DNA of 64,000 nt from Bacillota bacterium. GTDB lineage: Bacteria; Bacillota; Sulfobacillia; JABLXB01. The stretch covers positions 248,001 to 312,000 of the forward strand of contig JABLXB010000002.1 of the NCBI GenBank assembly GCA_013178305.1, written 5' to 3'. A model generated the notes under the pieces. That model was not told the DNA's origin, ran no database searches, and saw nothing but the letters and a program-made list of their open reading frames with translations. The position numbers and the translations under genes are program-made. Positions 8,474 through 16,992 of this stretch are shown here, piece by piece. Position 1 is the stretch's first letter. The number at the start of each line of letters is the position of its first letter.

Positions 8474-8905
8474 TCACCCCAGAGAGGCGCTTACCGCGCG
8501 CCCCACAAACTCGTCTATCCGTTTCTCAGTGCGGGAGATCGCCCGGTCTATGTACGGGTTTGCCTCAGTGCCCGGGTGCCTTACCCGCTTGGCGAATATG
8601 ACCTGATTGCCGACCACAAACCGGAGAGACTTGGCGTTCCTGGGCCGGATCTCGTGCGGCTTCGACCCCTGGTTGACGGCCAGGGCATAGGAGACCGCGC
8701 TCCGGATCCGCCAGTCCAGATCGTCCACCTGTTCGATTTCCCAGGAGCCGGCCAACCGGCCATGTCTCACTGGAGCCTCCTCACGGATGTTGCCCCAGAG
8801 GTCGAGGGCCATCATCCGGAAGGCGCCGCCCAGGGCCCCCATGACCTTCTCCCTGAGGGCCCCGAGCTCGGACAGATCGATTTCGATGCCAAAATCAAGG
8901 CTCAT
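8474..8905 (-). CDS. HK97 gp10-like tail-completion protein
   Basis: 143 residues. The signature is MMALDLWGNIREEAPVRHGR, LAGSWEIEQ, VSYALAVNQGSKPHEIRP and TEANPYIDRAISRTEKRI. This is the HK97-gp10/putative neck family: a helix ending in APVRTGxL, then a strand leading to Y and HxI, then a PF(I/L)xxA helix. It overlaps the upstream connector gene by 4 bases (ATGA). It acts at the head-tail interface. Confidence 0.85.
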   Translation of the reverse strand: MSLDFGIEIDLSELGALREKVMGALGGAFRMMALDLWGNIREEAPVRHGRLAGSWEIEQVDDLDWRIRSAVSYALAVNQGSKPHEIRPRNAKSLRFVVGNQVIFAKRVRHPGTEANPYIDRAISRTEKRIDEFVGRAVSASLG

Positions 8906-9309
8906 AGCGTCTCCTCGTCGGGCTGGCCAACCAGGTAAAGCCCGATCCTGCTGCGCTTCTTGAACGGGGCCAGATCCCTCCGGAGCGCGGGCGTAAAGAC
9001 GTCGTCTCCGCTTATCTGGATCTCGAACTGGCCCATCTGCACGACCGGGCTCCTTCTCCGCTGCAGGGAGACCGCGACCATGTTAGCCACCAGGCGGACG
9101 GCGACATGCTTGACGCCGCGAGGGACTTCCGGAATTGTCCCGGCCGCGACCTCGGCGTCGAAGTCCCTGCGGGTCTCCGCGTCAATAAGCGCCTTGGCGT
9201 CTTCGAGCCAACCGCCAATGAGCGTCTCCAGGGCGGCCTGGTCAGCGCACTCCAGGTCCTCGGGCTTGACGCCTGTTATCGCGATTACCTCCGCCTGGCT
9301 GCCGTACAT
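8902..9309 (-). CDS. Head-tail connector, DUF1320/gp36-like
   Basis: 135 residues. Helical N-terminus (ADQAALETLIGGWLEDAKAL) followed by DAETRRDFDAEV and a long helix GVKHVAVRLVANMVAVSLQR. This is the pattern of Mu gp36/DUF1320-type adaptor proteins that bind below the portal. The C-terminal tail is basic then acidic. The stop overlaps the start of the gp10-like gene, a typical packed connector operon. Confidence 0.7.
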   Translation of the reverse strand: MYGSQAEVIAITGVKPEDLECADQAALETLIGGWLEDAKALIDAETRRDFDAEVAAGTIPEVPRGVKHVAVRLVANMVAVSLQRRRSPVVQMGQFEIQISGDDVFTPALRRDLAPFKKRSRIGLYLVGQPDEETL

Positions 9310-9312
9310 GCT

Positions 9313-9570
9313 CTACTCCTTGCCGGTGTCGTCGCCGGCCTTCTCGTCGGTTGGTTCACTGGCCGCCTGAGCCTTGGCAGGCCCGCGCTGACCCTTCCCC
9401 TTGACCGCGGGCTTCTCGGGGACCGGGCGAACCTCGAGGCGGACAACAGCCTTGAGCGCGCGGTACTCGGTATCCGTGACATCAAGGGTGGTCTCCGACT
9501 TCGGCGGGAACTGCTTGCCGAGCCTGAAGACCGGCCGCTTCTCGTCCTTGTTCCTGACGGTCACTTTCAC
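9313..9570 (-). CDS. Small head-associated protein (85 aa)
   Basis: 85 residues, MKVTVRNKDEKRPVFRLGKQ then FPPKSETTLDVTDTEYRALK. Residues 1-55 form a small beta/alpha domain. The C-terminal 30 residues are Lys/Ala/Glu/Pro-rich and probably disordered. Many Mu-like phages encode a small protein between capsid and connector genes that may decorate or line the head (compare Mu gp35/gp38 neighbours). I cannot assign a specific function. Confidence 0.6.
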   Translation of the reverse strand: MKVTVRNKDEKRPVFRLGKQFPPKSETTLDVTDTEYRALKAVVRLEVRPVPEKPAVKGKGQRGPAKAQAASEPTDEKAGDDTGKE

Positions 9571-9610
9571 GCCGCTTACCTCCCGGTTGAGTCGCCTATG
9601 CTAGAGATGC

Positions 9611-10780
9611 CTAAACCCTGGGCGGGACCTCGTAGCCGGAGGCCACGACCGCGCCGTCCTCCTCCTCGTAGTTCGCGCCGGCCCTGAGGGACGCGACGAA
9701 GTCGGTCTGGAGGAGCTTGGCCTCGCGCTCGGGCTCAATCCTGACATCCCGGTAGACGCCGTAGGCCATGTTATCCGGATGGGCGAGGAGAGCCTTGCCA
9801 GCGGGCACTGAAGCGCAGGCCCTGATGGGCACGCCCTTGAATGCGAGCGGCGCCGAAGCCTGCTGCGCCTGGTCCCCGAGAGCCGTGCCGCGCGCGCGGA
9901 GCTTGTCGCGGTATGCGTTCTCGGTTGCCCACGGTACCCAGAACCGAAGCTGAGACGGGTCGGCCTTGTACTGCTCCGGAAGAGCCGAGAGCATCGCGTC
10001 AAACATGTCCTCCACGTCGTAGAGGTTGAAGTCGGGGAGCTCGGTGATCTCCACGACGGCCTCGCCCACGTAGTGAGCATGCTTGAGCTCCGAGGTGAAC
10101 GTGAGGACCGCGCCAGCGACGCCCTGGATCTTGGCGTACTCGCGAGTGAGCCCCGCGCCGATCCGGACGAAGTCGTCCGCCGCGAAGTTGGCCGCGTCGG
10201 CGACTGTCATCTGCCTATCGCCCTTGGCGGTAGCCACGGCCACGGTCGAGTTCCCGCCGCCGACCTTGTCGGTGACCGCACCGCTCACGGCGTTGCCCGC
10301 GAGCTTCAGCCACCCGTCGAACTGCGCGAGGAAGGTGTCGCCCGAGCCTGTGTCACCCTGGAAGCAGACTTCCTGCAGATCCACACCGCAACGGTTGCCG
10401 ATGAGCTCGTTCAGGCTGTCGGCGAAGTCGGCCTTCTCGATGTTGTCCTCCATCGTGGAGTCCTTGACTCCGACTACGGCCATGAACTCTTTTGCGACGA
10501 TCTGGTTGGTGCCGATGGTCGGCTTTCTGTCCTCCGGGGCAACGCCCGCTGCGGGCGGTACCTGAAGGATCCTTGACCCGAACCCGATGCGGTCGATGTC
10601 CGCCGTATGCGACTTCATGTCGAGCCGGCGGCATTCGGCCAGTGCGACGGCCTTGGCCTCCATCGCCCGCACGAACTTCTGCTGTTTCTCGGGCTGGAGG
10701 ACGGCCGATCCAAGGTCAGCCACCGTTATCGCCTTGATTGCGGCGTTGACCTTGGCCAGCAACTCTTCAGCAGTGTACAT
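9611..10780 (-). CDS. Major capsid protein, HK97 fold, with inserted beta domain
   Basis: 389 residues. The N-arm helix region (1-75) is followed by IGFGSRILQVPPAAG, the motif GTNQIVAKEFMAVVGVKDST (E-loop/P-domain strand) and DSLNELIGNRCGVDLQEVCF, which fit the HK97-like coat protein of P2/Mu-type siphophages. Residues about 190-255 (DRQMTVADAANFAADDFVRI onward to VGEAVVEITELPDFNL) look like a separately folded beta insertion. The A-domain follows with a conserved FVPWATENAYRDKL-like stretch. It lies directly after the protease/scaffold gene. Confidence 0.88.
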   Translation of the reverse strand: MYTAEELLAKVNAAIKAITVADLGSAVLQPEKQQKFVRAMEAKAVALAECRRLDMKSHTADIDRIGFGSRILQVPPAAGVAPEDRKPTIGTNQIVAKEFMAVVGVKDSTMEDNIEKADFADSLNELIGNRCGVDLQEVCFQGDTGSGDTFLAQFDGWLKLAGNAVSGAVTDKVGGGNSTVAVATAKGDRQMTVADAANFAADDFVRIGAGLTREYAKIQGVAGAVLTFTSELKHAHYVGEAVVEITELPDFNLYDVEDMFDAMLSALPEQYKADPSQLRFWVPWATENAYRDKLRARGTALGDQAQQASAPLAFKGVPIRACASVPAGKALLAHPDNMAYGVYRDVRIEPEREAKLLQTDFVASLRAGANYEEEDGAVVASGYEVPPRV

Positions 10781-10845
10781 GCGCTTGATACCTCCATTGG
10801 GCCATCTGGCCCGATTCTCAGTGCCGATACCTCCGAGCCGGAACC

Positions 10846-12126
10846 CTAGCGAATCTTGCGGCCGAACCCGTCACGGTCTGGGGCCGCGGACTTCTTCGCC
10901 CCGCCGGCAGCGTCGCCAGTGACGCCGCCGTCCTGGCCTACGAGACCCTTTGTCGCCGGCGTGATGAGCCTTGACAGCTCATCGACCTTTGCCGAGAGCT
11001 CCTTGAGCGGGTCGTCCTGAGACTTCCCTGCGGCGCCGGCGTTCCCGGCCGCCCCAGCGGTACCCGCAGCGGCGCCATCCTGGCCGGCGGGCTTCCCTGC
11101 GGCCTCAACCGCCTTGAGCCTGTCGTCCAACGGCTTCAGGGCGGCCTCGACTGCCTGCTGAACCATGGTCTGGACCGTCTGCTGGACCGTCGCTTGAACG
11201 GTCTGCTGCACGAGCGCCTTGATTTCATCCGGAGTCACTGTCTCTACCTCCCCTGTGGACTTCTCTGCTCTTTCCGCTTCCGCGTCGGCGAGCAGCTCAC
11301 CGATCAACCGGGCCGCCTCCTGCAGTTTCGAAAAGTCCTTGTCGCTGTACTTGCGGCCCGCCTTCGACGCGCCGGTACCCACCACGGCCGCGACCGCCTT
11401 CGTTATCCTGGCGAGCAGGCCGTCCTTTCCGGTCTCCTCCTGATGCTTCACGGCGATCCATTTTGCCTTGGGTACCGCCGGGGTCTTGACCAGCGACACG
11501 TGCGTCGCGATCCAGTCCGGACCGAGGTCCCTGAGAAGCACCCGTTTTGGCTGTGGCTGTGCGCCCGCCTTGGTGGCTCTCGACTGGGGCACTCCCATCA
11601 CGCTGAATCCGGTCAACTCTCCGGATTCGACCCGCGCCCAGGTGGCGTCATCATTCACCTTGACGCCGAGCATCCACGACCCCTTGGGCACCAGGTAGTT
11701 GCCGAAGGTGAGGTCCATCGGCGTTATGTACGACTGGCAGGGCTTCCCGACGTTGTTGAGGCTGTGGATGACATCCACATTGCCATAGTCGGTGAGCCAC
11801 GTCTCCGCGACCTCCGCTATCTTCTCGGCGGTGACGGTCTCGCCATCGGTGTCCGGCTCGCCCGGTACCAGCACCGGTCCGTAGACTTTCCGCTGCGCCG
11901 CGTCCTTGTGGACGATGGGGCCGGCAAGGGCGGCGCCCTGGGCGGGTACCCACTTCCCGTCCACGAGCTGGTATCCCATCTCGGCCACCGCTGCCCAGGC
12001 CGCCTTCTCGGCGACCGCGGGTTCGACCCCCTCCGGGATCCCGTTCGCAACCTCCAGCCACAGCGCCTGGATGTCGCCCGGGAGCGACCGCGCGCTATCG
12101 GGGAGCTTGTCCGCCGCGAATCTCAT
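10846..12126 (-). CDS. ChaB domain + XkdF-type prohead protease + scaffold fusion
   Basis: 426 residues in three parts. Residues 5-60 (ADKLPDSARSLPGDIQALWL, then AWAAVAEMGYQLVDGKWV) match the ChaB domain pattern. Residues 70-225 (VYGPVLVPGEPDTDGETVTA, DVIHSLNNVGKPCQSYITP, SWMLGVKVNDDATWARVESG, then SVMGVP) match XkdF-like putative serine proteases. Residues 230-426 are a charged coiled coil with QQTVQATVQQTVQTMVQQ and a Gly/Ala-rich linker, as in phage scaffolds. One gene therefore probably supplies both maturation protease and scaffold for capsid assembly. Confidence 0.82.
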   Translation of the reverse strand: MRFAADKLPDSARSLPGDIQALWLEVANGIPEGVEPAVAEKAAWAAVAEMGYQLVDGKWVPAQGAALAGPIVHKDAAQRKVYGPVLVPGEPDTDGETVTAEKIAEVAETWLTDYGNVDVIHSLNNVGKPCQSYITPMDLTFGNYLVPKGSWMLGVKVNDDATWARVESGELTGFSVMGVPQSRATKAGAQPQPKRVLLRDLGPDWIATHVSLVKTPAVPKAKWIAVKHQEETGKDGLLARITKAVAAVVGTGASKAGRKYSDKDFSKLQEAARLIGELLADAEAERAEKSTGEVETVTPDEIKALVQQTVQATVQQTVQTMVQQAVEAALKPLDDRLKAVEAAGKPAGQDGAAAGTAGAAGNAGAAGKSQDDPLKELSAKVDELSRLITPATKGLVGQDGGVTGDAAGGAKKSAAPDRDGFGRKIR

Positions 12127-12139
12127 CGCATCTGCCTCC

Positions 12140-12979
12140 TCATGGCACGTAGGGGGTGGAGGTGATTACCTCGCCCGCCCCGGGTATGTACGGCCTCTGC
12201 CTGCACCGGCAGTTGATCCACTCCTCAATCGGGCCTGACCGGTCGCCCGGGTACATGAGCCCGTTGGGATAAGGCTCGTCCATCCGCATGACCACGCCGT
12301 GGAGCATGATGTGGGCGCTCCGGACATCGTCATCGACTGCCGTGAGCCACTGCTTGTACTCCACGCCGTAGTCGCGCATCGTCGTGTTTGCCGCCTCGTT
12401 CTGGTAACCGTTTATCTCAGTCCGCGCAATCGCGGTCAGCCGGTTCTCTCGGAGTCCCTGGAAGACCTCGGCGAGTTTGTCCGCCGCCTCGTCGATCCCC
12501 AGCCCTTCCCGCACGATGCGCTGGAACATCTCTCCCGCGTCACCTTTCAGCCGCTCCATAGTGGCCTTGGAGCCCTGGAATACGTAGTCCTGGAACTTCT
12601 CAAGGACCATCGAGTTGAAGTCCCCAAACCGGATCCGCATCCCGGCCTTGGCTAGCTCCTGCTGAACAGAACGCCTCGCGGAACCCGCCACTCCCAGCGC
12701 CTCTTCGACCATCGCGTCCGGCGCCTTCCGTTCGAGGTCGGCCACCAGGTCGGCGGCCATGCTCTCCCTCTCCGCCGATCCCGCCGGCATCCCTCGCCGC
12801 TTGACCTCGGCAATGACCTTCTCCGCGCCTTTCTGGAACAACGCCTGGAGCCTCCGGGCCAGGCGCTTCTCGGCTTCGTCGGCCCAACGCGCCTTCTCAG
12901 CCCAGGGAGGCATCGCGCCCTGCTCCACCAGGAACGCGACCACCCTGGCGTCTACCTTCACCGCCACGTCGCGCCTCAT
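12140..12979 (-). CDS. Phage head morphogenesis protein (Mu gpF / SPP1 gp7-like)
   Basis: 279 residues. The C-terminal domain has the family hallmarks: RLTAIARTEINGYQNEAANT, EYKQWLTAVDDDVRSAH and an ending WINCRCRQRPYIP with the conserved Cys pair. The N-terminal 130 residues are helical and charged. In Mu-like phages the product is a minor head protein that sits inside the head near the portal and is needed for assembly. It overlaps the portal gene by 4 bases. Confidence 0.88.
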   Translation of the reverse strand: MRRDVAVKVDARVVAFLVEQGAMPPWAEKARWADEAEKRLARRLQALFQKGAEKVIAEVKRRGMPAGSAERESMAADLVADLERKAPDAMVEEALGVAGSARRSVQQELAKAGMRIRFGDFNSMVLEKFQDYVFQGSKATMERLKGDAGEMFQRIVREGLGIDEAADKLAEVFQGLRENRLTAIARTEINGYQNEAANTTMRDYGVEYKQWLTAVDDDVRSAHIMLHGVVMRMDEPYPNGLMYPGDRSGPIEEWINCRCRQRPYIPGAGEVITSTPYVP

Positions 12980-14409
12980 GACGCCTTCACCGCGGCGACC
13001 AGGTCCCGGTGGAGCCCCTTGATAGCGTCGAGAAGAGCCGCCGGCGACTGTCCCGTGATGGGCTGGCCGTTGAGGTAGTAGGCGTCCATGGCCGGGTCCG
13101 CCACCCTCTGCTTACCCAGTCGCTCCCGGACGTCATTGGGGCTGAATACAGCGATTCTGCAGTAGCCCTCGCTCATCTTGAGGTCGTGTTCCTCATCGGC
13201 GGTGTCTATCTCGTTGAGTTTCCACTCCCACGACCTGGCCCCAAAGCATCCCCATACCACGTGCCTGTTGAACCGCGTCTCGAGTGTCTCCTGGCGCGGG
13301 CGGATCACGCTGTTCTTGTATATCTCGGTCGTGCCCTTTACGTTGCTGCCGCCCAGATTGCCCGTCTCGCTAATACCCATGCGGTAGGGGGGGACCCCAT
13401 GGGCAGCCAGGATCTCGTCGCGGTTATCCTGCCGGTAGAGCCGGAACGAAACGTCCCGCATCTCGACGTCCAATTTCTCGAACTTGATGTTCACCGTCTG
13501 GCCCTGCGACGTCTGGGCGGTCAATACCAGGGTGGAATGCGGGTTCCCCTTGACCTTATGCTCAAAGAAGTCCTGAATGGTGCGCTCCGTCTCTTCGTCC
13601 AGGTCCGCGCCCTCGACCACCACGGCATATGCCGGGATGGCATGATTCTCAAAGAATTTGAGCGTATAGTCCCGCCTGTATGCGTCGCCGAGAAGCACTC
13701 CCAATGCGGGGAGGACGTCGGGGACGCCGTAATAGGCGCTCTTGCTCGTGTAGTTCAGGAAGTGGATTACCTCGCTGGCCCGCCTCTCGAACGGAATAGA
13801 CCCGAGCGCCGCGAAGGCGCCGGTATACATGTCCACGTCATACGGTACCCCGAACCGCTTGAACCACCGGCGCTGGTTCTCGACAATCTGGCAGTAGCGC
13901 ATACGGTCCCTATGGACCCTCATCGTGTGCGCCGGCAGGTGAGCCAGGCCCGTGGCCGGCCCGTCGGCAAAGACGCGGAGCACCTCCAGATCGCCATTGC
14001 CGCACGCCTCATAGTCCACCATGACATGGTCCAGGATCTCGACGAGCGCCAGTTCGGGATGCGGCTCGTCGAGAAACGACTTCAGGGCCGCGATCTCAGT
14101 CTCTGGAGCGTCGTCGAGTCGCGGCCTGAGCGTCCAGCCAAGGCCGGCGGTGTCCCGGGCCTTGGTCTTGACCGCCCGCATGTGATATGTGTTCGCTTCG
14201 AGCAGGTCCACGAGCGTTTCGAGGTTATGGGGAGGGGCGACGAGGCCAAGCTCACCATATAGGCCGGTGAACCGGTCGGCCGCGAGTTGCTTCGATTCCG
14301 ACGGGCTGCCCTTGACGGCATACTGCTCCAGGACGTCGGCCCGGATGACCTTGCCGTCGCTCAGGACATATGCCTTGACCGCGCTCTGCTTCTCGGCCGC
14401 TTTCGGCAT
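12976..14409 (-). CDS. Portal protein, PBSX family
   Basis: 477 residues. The family pattern is clear: NLETLVDLLEANTYHMRAVK, then LMVDYEACGNGDLEV-like and FLNYTSKSAYYGVPDVLPAL, then FFENHAIPAYAVVVEGADL, DVSFRLYRQDNRDEILAAHG, VPPYRMG, and YKNSVIRPRQETLE. This is the PBSX-type phage portal, forming the dodecameric ring through which DNA enters. The start codon is preceded by GGAGGG, and just upstream of that lies the fivefold AGTAACGC array. Confidence 0.9.
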   Translation of the reverse strand: MPKAAEKQSAVKAYVLSDGKVIRADVLEQYAVKGSPSESKQLAADRFTGLYGELGLVAPPHNLETLVDLLEANTYHMRAVKTKARDTAGLGWTLRPRLDDAPETEIAALKSFLDEPHPELALVEILDHVMVDYEACGNGDLEVLRVFADGPATGLAHLPAHTMRVHRDRMRYCQIVENQRRWFKRFGVPYDVDMYTGAFAALGSIPFERRASEVIHFLNYTSKSAYYGVPDVLPALGVLLGDAYRRDYTLKFFENHAIPAYAVVVEGADLDEETERTIQDFFEHKVKGNPHSTLVLTAQTSQGQTVNIKFEKLDVEMRDVSFRLYRQDNRDEILAAHGVPPYRMGISETGNLGGSNVKGTTEIYKNSVIRPRQETLETRFNRHVVWGCFGARSWEWKLNEIDTADEEHDLKMSEGYCRIAVFSPNDVRERLGKQRVADPAMDAYYLNGQPITGQSPAALLDAIKGLHRDLVAAVKAS

Positions 14410-14421
14410 CCCATACCCTCC

Positions 14422-14471
14422 GCGTTACTATAGCGTTACTTCGCGTTACTGGGGCGTTACTAGGCGTTACT
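14422..14471 (-). repeat. Five helically phased AGTAACGC direct repeats upstream of the portal gene
   Basis: On the + strand GCGTTACT (minus strand AGTAACGC) occurs at 14422, 14433, 14443, 14454 and 14464. The 11, 10, 11, 10-base periods keep all copies on one face of the helix. The array fills most of the short gap between terminase and portal and ends just before the portal SD. The same motif recurs in the left-end region at 26970 and, as GGTAACGC, at 26981, again 11 bases apart. A cooperative binding site for a phage DNA-binding protein is the likeliest reading. Confidence 0.9.
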
Positions 14472-14526
14472 GGCCCGCCCCTGGTATCTCTGTACCCCCC
14501 GAACGCTCCTGGGGCTTTCTAGAGCC

Positions 14527-15816
14527 TCAGAAGGCCACGGCCTTCACCTTGGGAGGCTTCGCCCGCTGCGCCTGGTCGGCCGCGTGGAGCGTGAGAGCCT
14601 TTGCCCAGAACCTGTCCGCGTGGCCGTCCTCGTCGCGCTCGGAGTCATACCGCACGTTTCCTGCCGACGTTGTCATCTTCCGGACCTTGTGAAGATCCTG
14701 CCGGATCTGCTTGTCTATGGGTACCCGCGTCCTCTTGTCCTCGAAGACGCGGAGCATCGTTATCGCCATGTCGCCCTTCACGGCCGGCGAGAACTCGACA
14801 CACTCAACGCGGTACCGCCCGAAGTCCTCCTGGGCCTCCTCCGCGAGCTGCGCGCCGATGCCGGTCGAGTCGATGCAGGCCCTGATTATCCGCGGCATCC
14901 TCAGGAAGCCGTAGAGCTCATCGCGCTGGATCCTGAAGCGGGTCTTCGGCATCTCCACTACTGCCCGGGTCCAGAAGATATCTCCAACCAGTTCGTCCAG
15001 CCAGATGACCGAGAGGTCGCGCTTCCGGCCTATGTCCATCCCGAGATAGAGAGGCCCCGCCGGTTCGAACCCCATAGGCAGCGCCTTCGTGGCTGCCTCG
15101 TGCTCACAGGCGGCGATAAGGTCATATGTCAGTAGCGCCGTTGCCTCGTCGATGAACTTGCATTCGTATTCCTGAGCCCAGTCGTCTTCACACTCAATGC
15201 CAGCGCGCAGTTCCTCGATGTTGACGTCCAGGCCCTCAGCCACCGCCTGGTAGATATCGACCTGGTGCTTGGACCACTTGCCTGACGTATCAGTGCACAG
15301 GTCATAGAACTTGTTGTTCTTGCCTTGCGGCGTTGAGATAACCCGGATCTTGTAGCCCCTCGTGATGACGGGGAAGAGCGCAGTCCATATCTTCCTGCTG
15401 TCTTGGTGGAAAGCGAACTCGTCCAAAACGACGTTTCCCGAGAAGCCGCGGGCGGTGTCCGGGTTCGCCGGCAGGCCGATAATCTTAGACCCGTTCGGGA
15501 ACCTAATCTCCAGAAGCTTGAAGTCCCGGTCGTCCACGGTGAAGGCGGACTCAAGGACGTCCAGGACATAGCCAACGGCCCGGGCGTGCTGCTGACACTT
15601 CTCCATGAGTTCCTTGCTCTGTCGCTCGCCGCGGCTGAGCAGAACCCATGTCGTGCGGTGTTCCAGACCGTCAAGGACCACTTCGAGGGCGACCGCGAAA
15701 CTGAAGCCGGTCTGCCTCGCCTTATTGGCGATCTTGAACCTTGACTGGTCCTGTACCCAGCGCTGCTGGTAAGGGAGCAGCGGGATCGCCGGCGTCACGC
15801 TAGCTGGCAAGCCCAT
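14527..15816 (-). CDS. Terminase large subunit (Mu gp28-like)
   Basis: 429 residues. The ATPase part begins with LLPYQQRWVQDQSRFKIANK and a Walker A-like KARQTGFS, where the usual GKS/T is altered as in Mu-type terminases. It has Walker B VVLDEFAFH and motif ISTPQGKNNKFY. The nuclease part has GMDIGRKRDLSVIWL, CIDSTGIGAQLAEE and, near the end, DEDGHADRFWAKAL, supplying the acidic metal ligands of the RNase H-like fold. It drives headful packaging of host-integrated copies in transposable phages. Confidence 0.9.
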   Translation of the reverse strand: MGLPASVTPAIPLLPYQQRWVQDQSRFKIANKARQTGFSFAVALEVVLDGLEHRTTWVLLSRGERQSKELMEKCQQHARAVGYVLDVLESAFTVDDRDFKLLEIRFPNGSKIIGLPANPDTARGFSGNVVLDEFAFHQDSRKIWTALFPVITRGYKIRVISTPQGKNNKFYDLCTDTSGKWSKHQVDIYQAVAEGLDVNIEELRAGIECEDDWAQEYECKFIDEATALLTYDLIAACEHEAATKALPMGFEPAGPLYLGMDIGRKRDLSVIWLDELVGDIFWTRAVVEMPKTRFRIQRDELYGFLRMPRIIRACIDSTGIGAQLAEEAQEDFGRYRVECVEFSPAVKGDMAITMLRVFEDKRTRVPIDKQIRQDLHKVRKMTTSAGNVRYDSERDEDGHADRFWAKALTLHAADQAQRAKPPKVKAVAF

Positions 15817-16339
15817 AGATCTGCTCCCGGATGTACTTGATGGTTTCGGGGTCGAGCCCGGCCGCGGCGGCCTTCTTCTCGACGTCCTGGGCGACCCTCT
15901 TAGCCTTCTCGCGGATCTCTTGCTTCAGCTTCTCCCTGGCGACGCCGCTCCGCTCCAGTTGTGCGAGGGCCTTCATGGCCTCCACGATCTTGAGGTTGAG
16001 ACCACTTGGCCCCTTGTCGAGGCTTGCCATCATAGCCTCCATGATGAGCTGCATCGCCAGTTGCGAGGCCGCCTCGCCCATAGCGACCTCCGGGTCAGCG
16101 GCGGCCTGGTCGATGATGGCCTTGGCCTGATCCCGAGCGATCCGCAGCCTTTCGAGCCTGGCAAGCCAGTGCTTGCCGTAGCGGCCTACCGCGGACTTAC
16201 TGACTGGATGCCCCATCTGGGCCAGCCACTCCGCGATCTCTCGGTAGGTATAACCCTCCGTGAGCCGCTGATTGACCGCCTCAGTGACCTCCTGGGGCAG
16301 GTCAGTCACGATTTTGGAGTGCCGGCGCCGATCGCTCAT
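15800..16339 (-). CDS. Terminase small-subunit-like protein (Mu gp27/DUF3486)
   Basis: 179 residues from ATG 16339 (a TTG three codons upstream is possible). It begins MSDRRRHSKIVTDLPQEVTE with RLTEGYTYREIAEWLAQMGH and KSAVGRYGKHWLARLERLR, a helix-turn-helix with the DUF3486/gp27 pattern. A long coiled coil follows. Position immediately before the large terminase supports a DNA-recognition small terminase. It overlaps the large subunit gene by 17 bases. Confidence 0.8.
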   Translation of the reverse strand: MSDRRRHSKIVTDLPQEVTEAVNQRLTEGYTYREIAEWLAQMGHPVSKSAVGRYGKHWLARLERLRIARDQAKAIIDQAAADPEVAMGEAASQLAMQLIMEAMMASLDKGPSGLNLKIVEAMKALAQLERSGVAREKLKQEIREKAKRVAQDVEKKAAAAGLDPETIKYIREQIYGLAS

Positions 16340-16341
16340 AG

Positions 16342-16650
16342 TCAACACACCACCGGCAGGAGGATCCCAGGATCCGCCGGGATGTTGCGCTCAAGCAGAT
16401 CGATACCTTTTGCGGTGCAGTAGACAATCGTCCGCGATATTCCGAGGCGTTCGCTGTTCTGCTCCTCAACGCGGACGTAACCCTTCTCCTCCAAATACTC
16501 GATGTCTGCCTTCAACGCGGCAGGTGACGACATGAATTGGTTCTCCTGGAGAGTGATCTGCAGCAACTGCTCACTGCAGCCGTGGGGGTAGTTGATCTGA
16601 CATACGCGCAGCACGAAACCGCGCAATTCGCGGGAGTCACTCAGTCGCAT
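16342..16650 (-). CDS. Phage winged-helix protein (Mu gp26-like position)
   Basis: 102 residues. LRGFVLRVCQINYPHGCSEQ, then LLQITLQENQFMSSPAALKA, DIEYLEEKGYVRVEEQ and YCTAKGIDLLE form a compact winged helix with an 'early stop helix, wing, dimer helix' layout. Transposable phages often have such a protein just before gp27. It may bind DNA during packaging or regulate late genes. No closer family is recognised. Confidence 0.7.
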   Translation of the reverse strand: MRLSDSRELRGFVLRVCQINYPHGCSEQLLQITLQENQFMSSPAALKADIEYLEEKGYVRVEEQNSERLGISRTIVYCTAKGIDLLERNIPADPGILLPVVC

Positions 16651-16988
16651 CTCGCGCCCTCCTTGCCCCTCAGCTCCGCCACGAGCCTGCTGGTGTTAGT
16701 GACCTCTCGCATCACCAAATCCATCTTTCTATCCAGCCCTGCGACGGCGCGCAGAAAGTCATCCCGCATGACAAACTTCTCAGGTAGCGTAGCCTTGAGA
16801 TTTGACAGGTCCTTTGCCAGGCCATCGATCGTGTCATCCTGTTTCTGCTGCCCTCTCTCGAATGACAGCTTGAAATCCCGCAGGAGGTAGCCGATTACCG
16901 AGGCGGCAGCAATCAACAGCGCCATTAGTACCACGATGATGAGCGGATAGAGCGAACTCGGCGCGGCTGCCAGGATATCGCGGGCCAT
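16641..16988 (-). CDS. Membrane-anchored coiled-coil protein (DUF2730-like)
   Basis: 115 residues. One transmembrane helix (SLYPLIIVVLMALLIAAASV, residues 12-36) is followed by a long heptad-rich cytoplasmic coiled coil. The arrangement and neighbours (before the winged-helix and gp27 genes) match the DUF2730/Mu gp25 family, whose function is unknown. Anchoring of packaging or lysis proteins is possible but not shown. SD AGGGGTGAG precedes the ATG. Confidence 0.72.
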   Translation of the reverse strand: MARDILAAAPSSLYPLIIVVLMALLIAAASVIGYLLRDFKLSFERGQQKQDDTIDGLAKDLSNLKATLPEKFVMRDDFLRAVAGLDRKMDLVMREVTNTSRLVAELRGKEGARCD

Positions 16989-16992
16989 GTAC

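Noticed and set aside
13009-14262. 417-codon + strand frame inside the portal gene
   Set aside because: Antisense shadow of the portal protein; no recognisable domain and no operon context.
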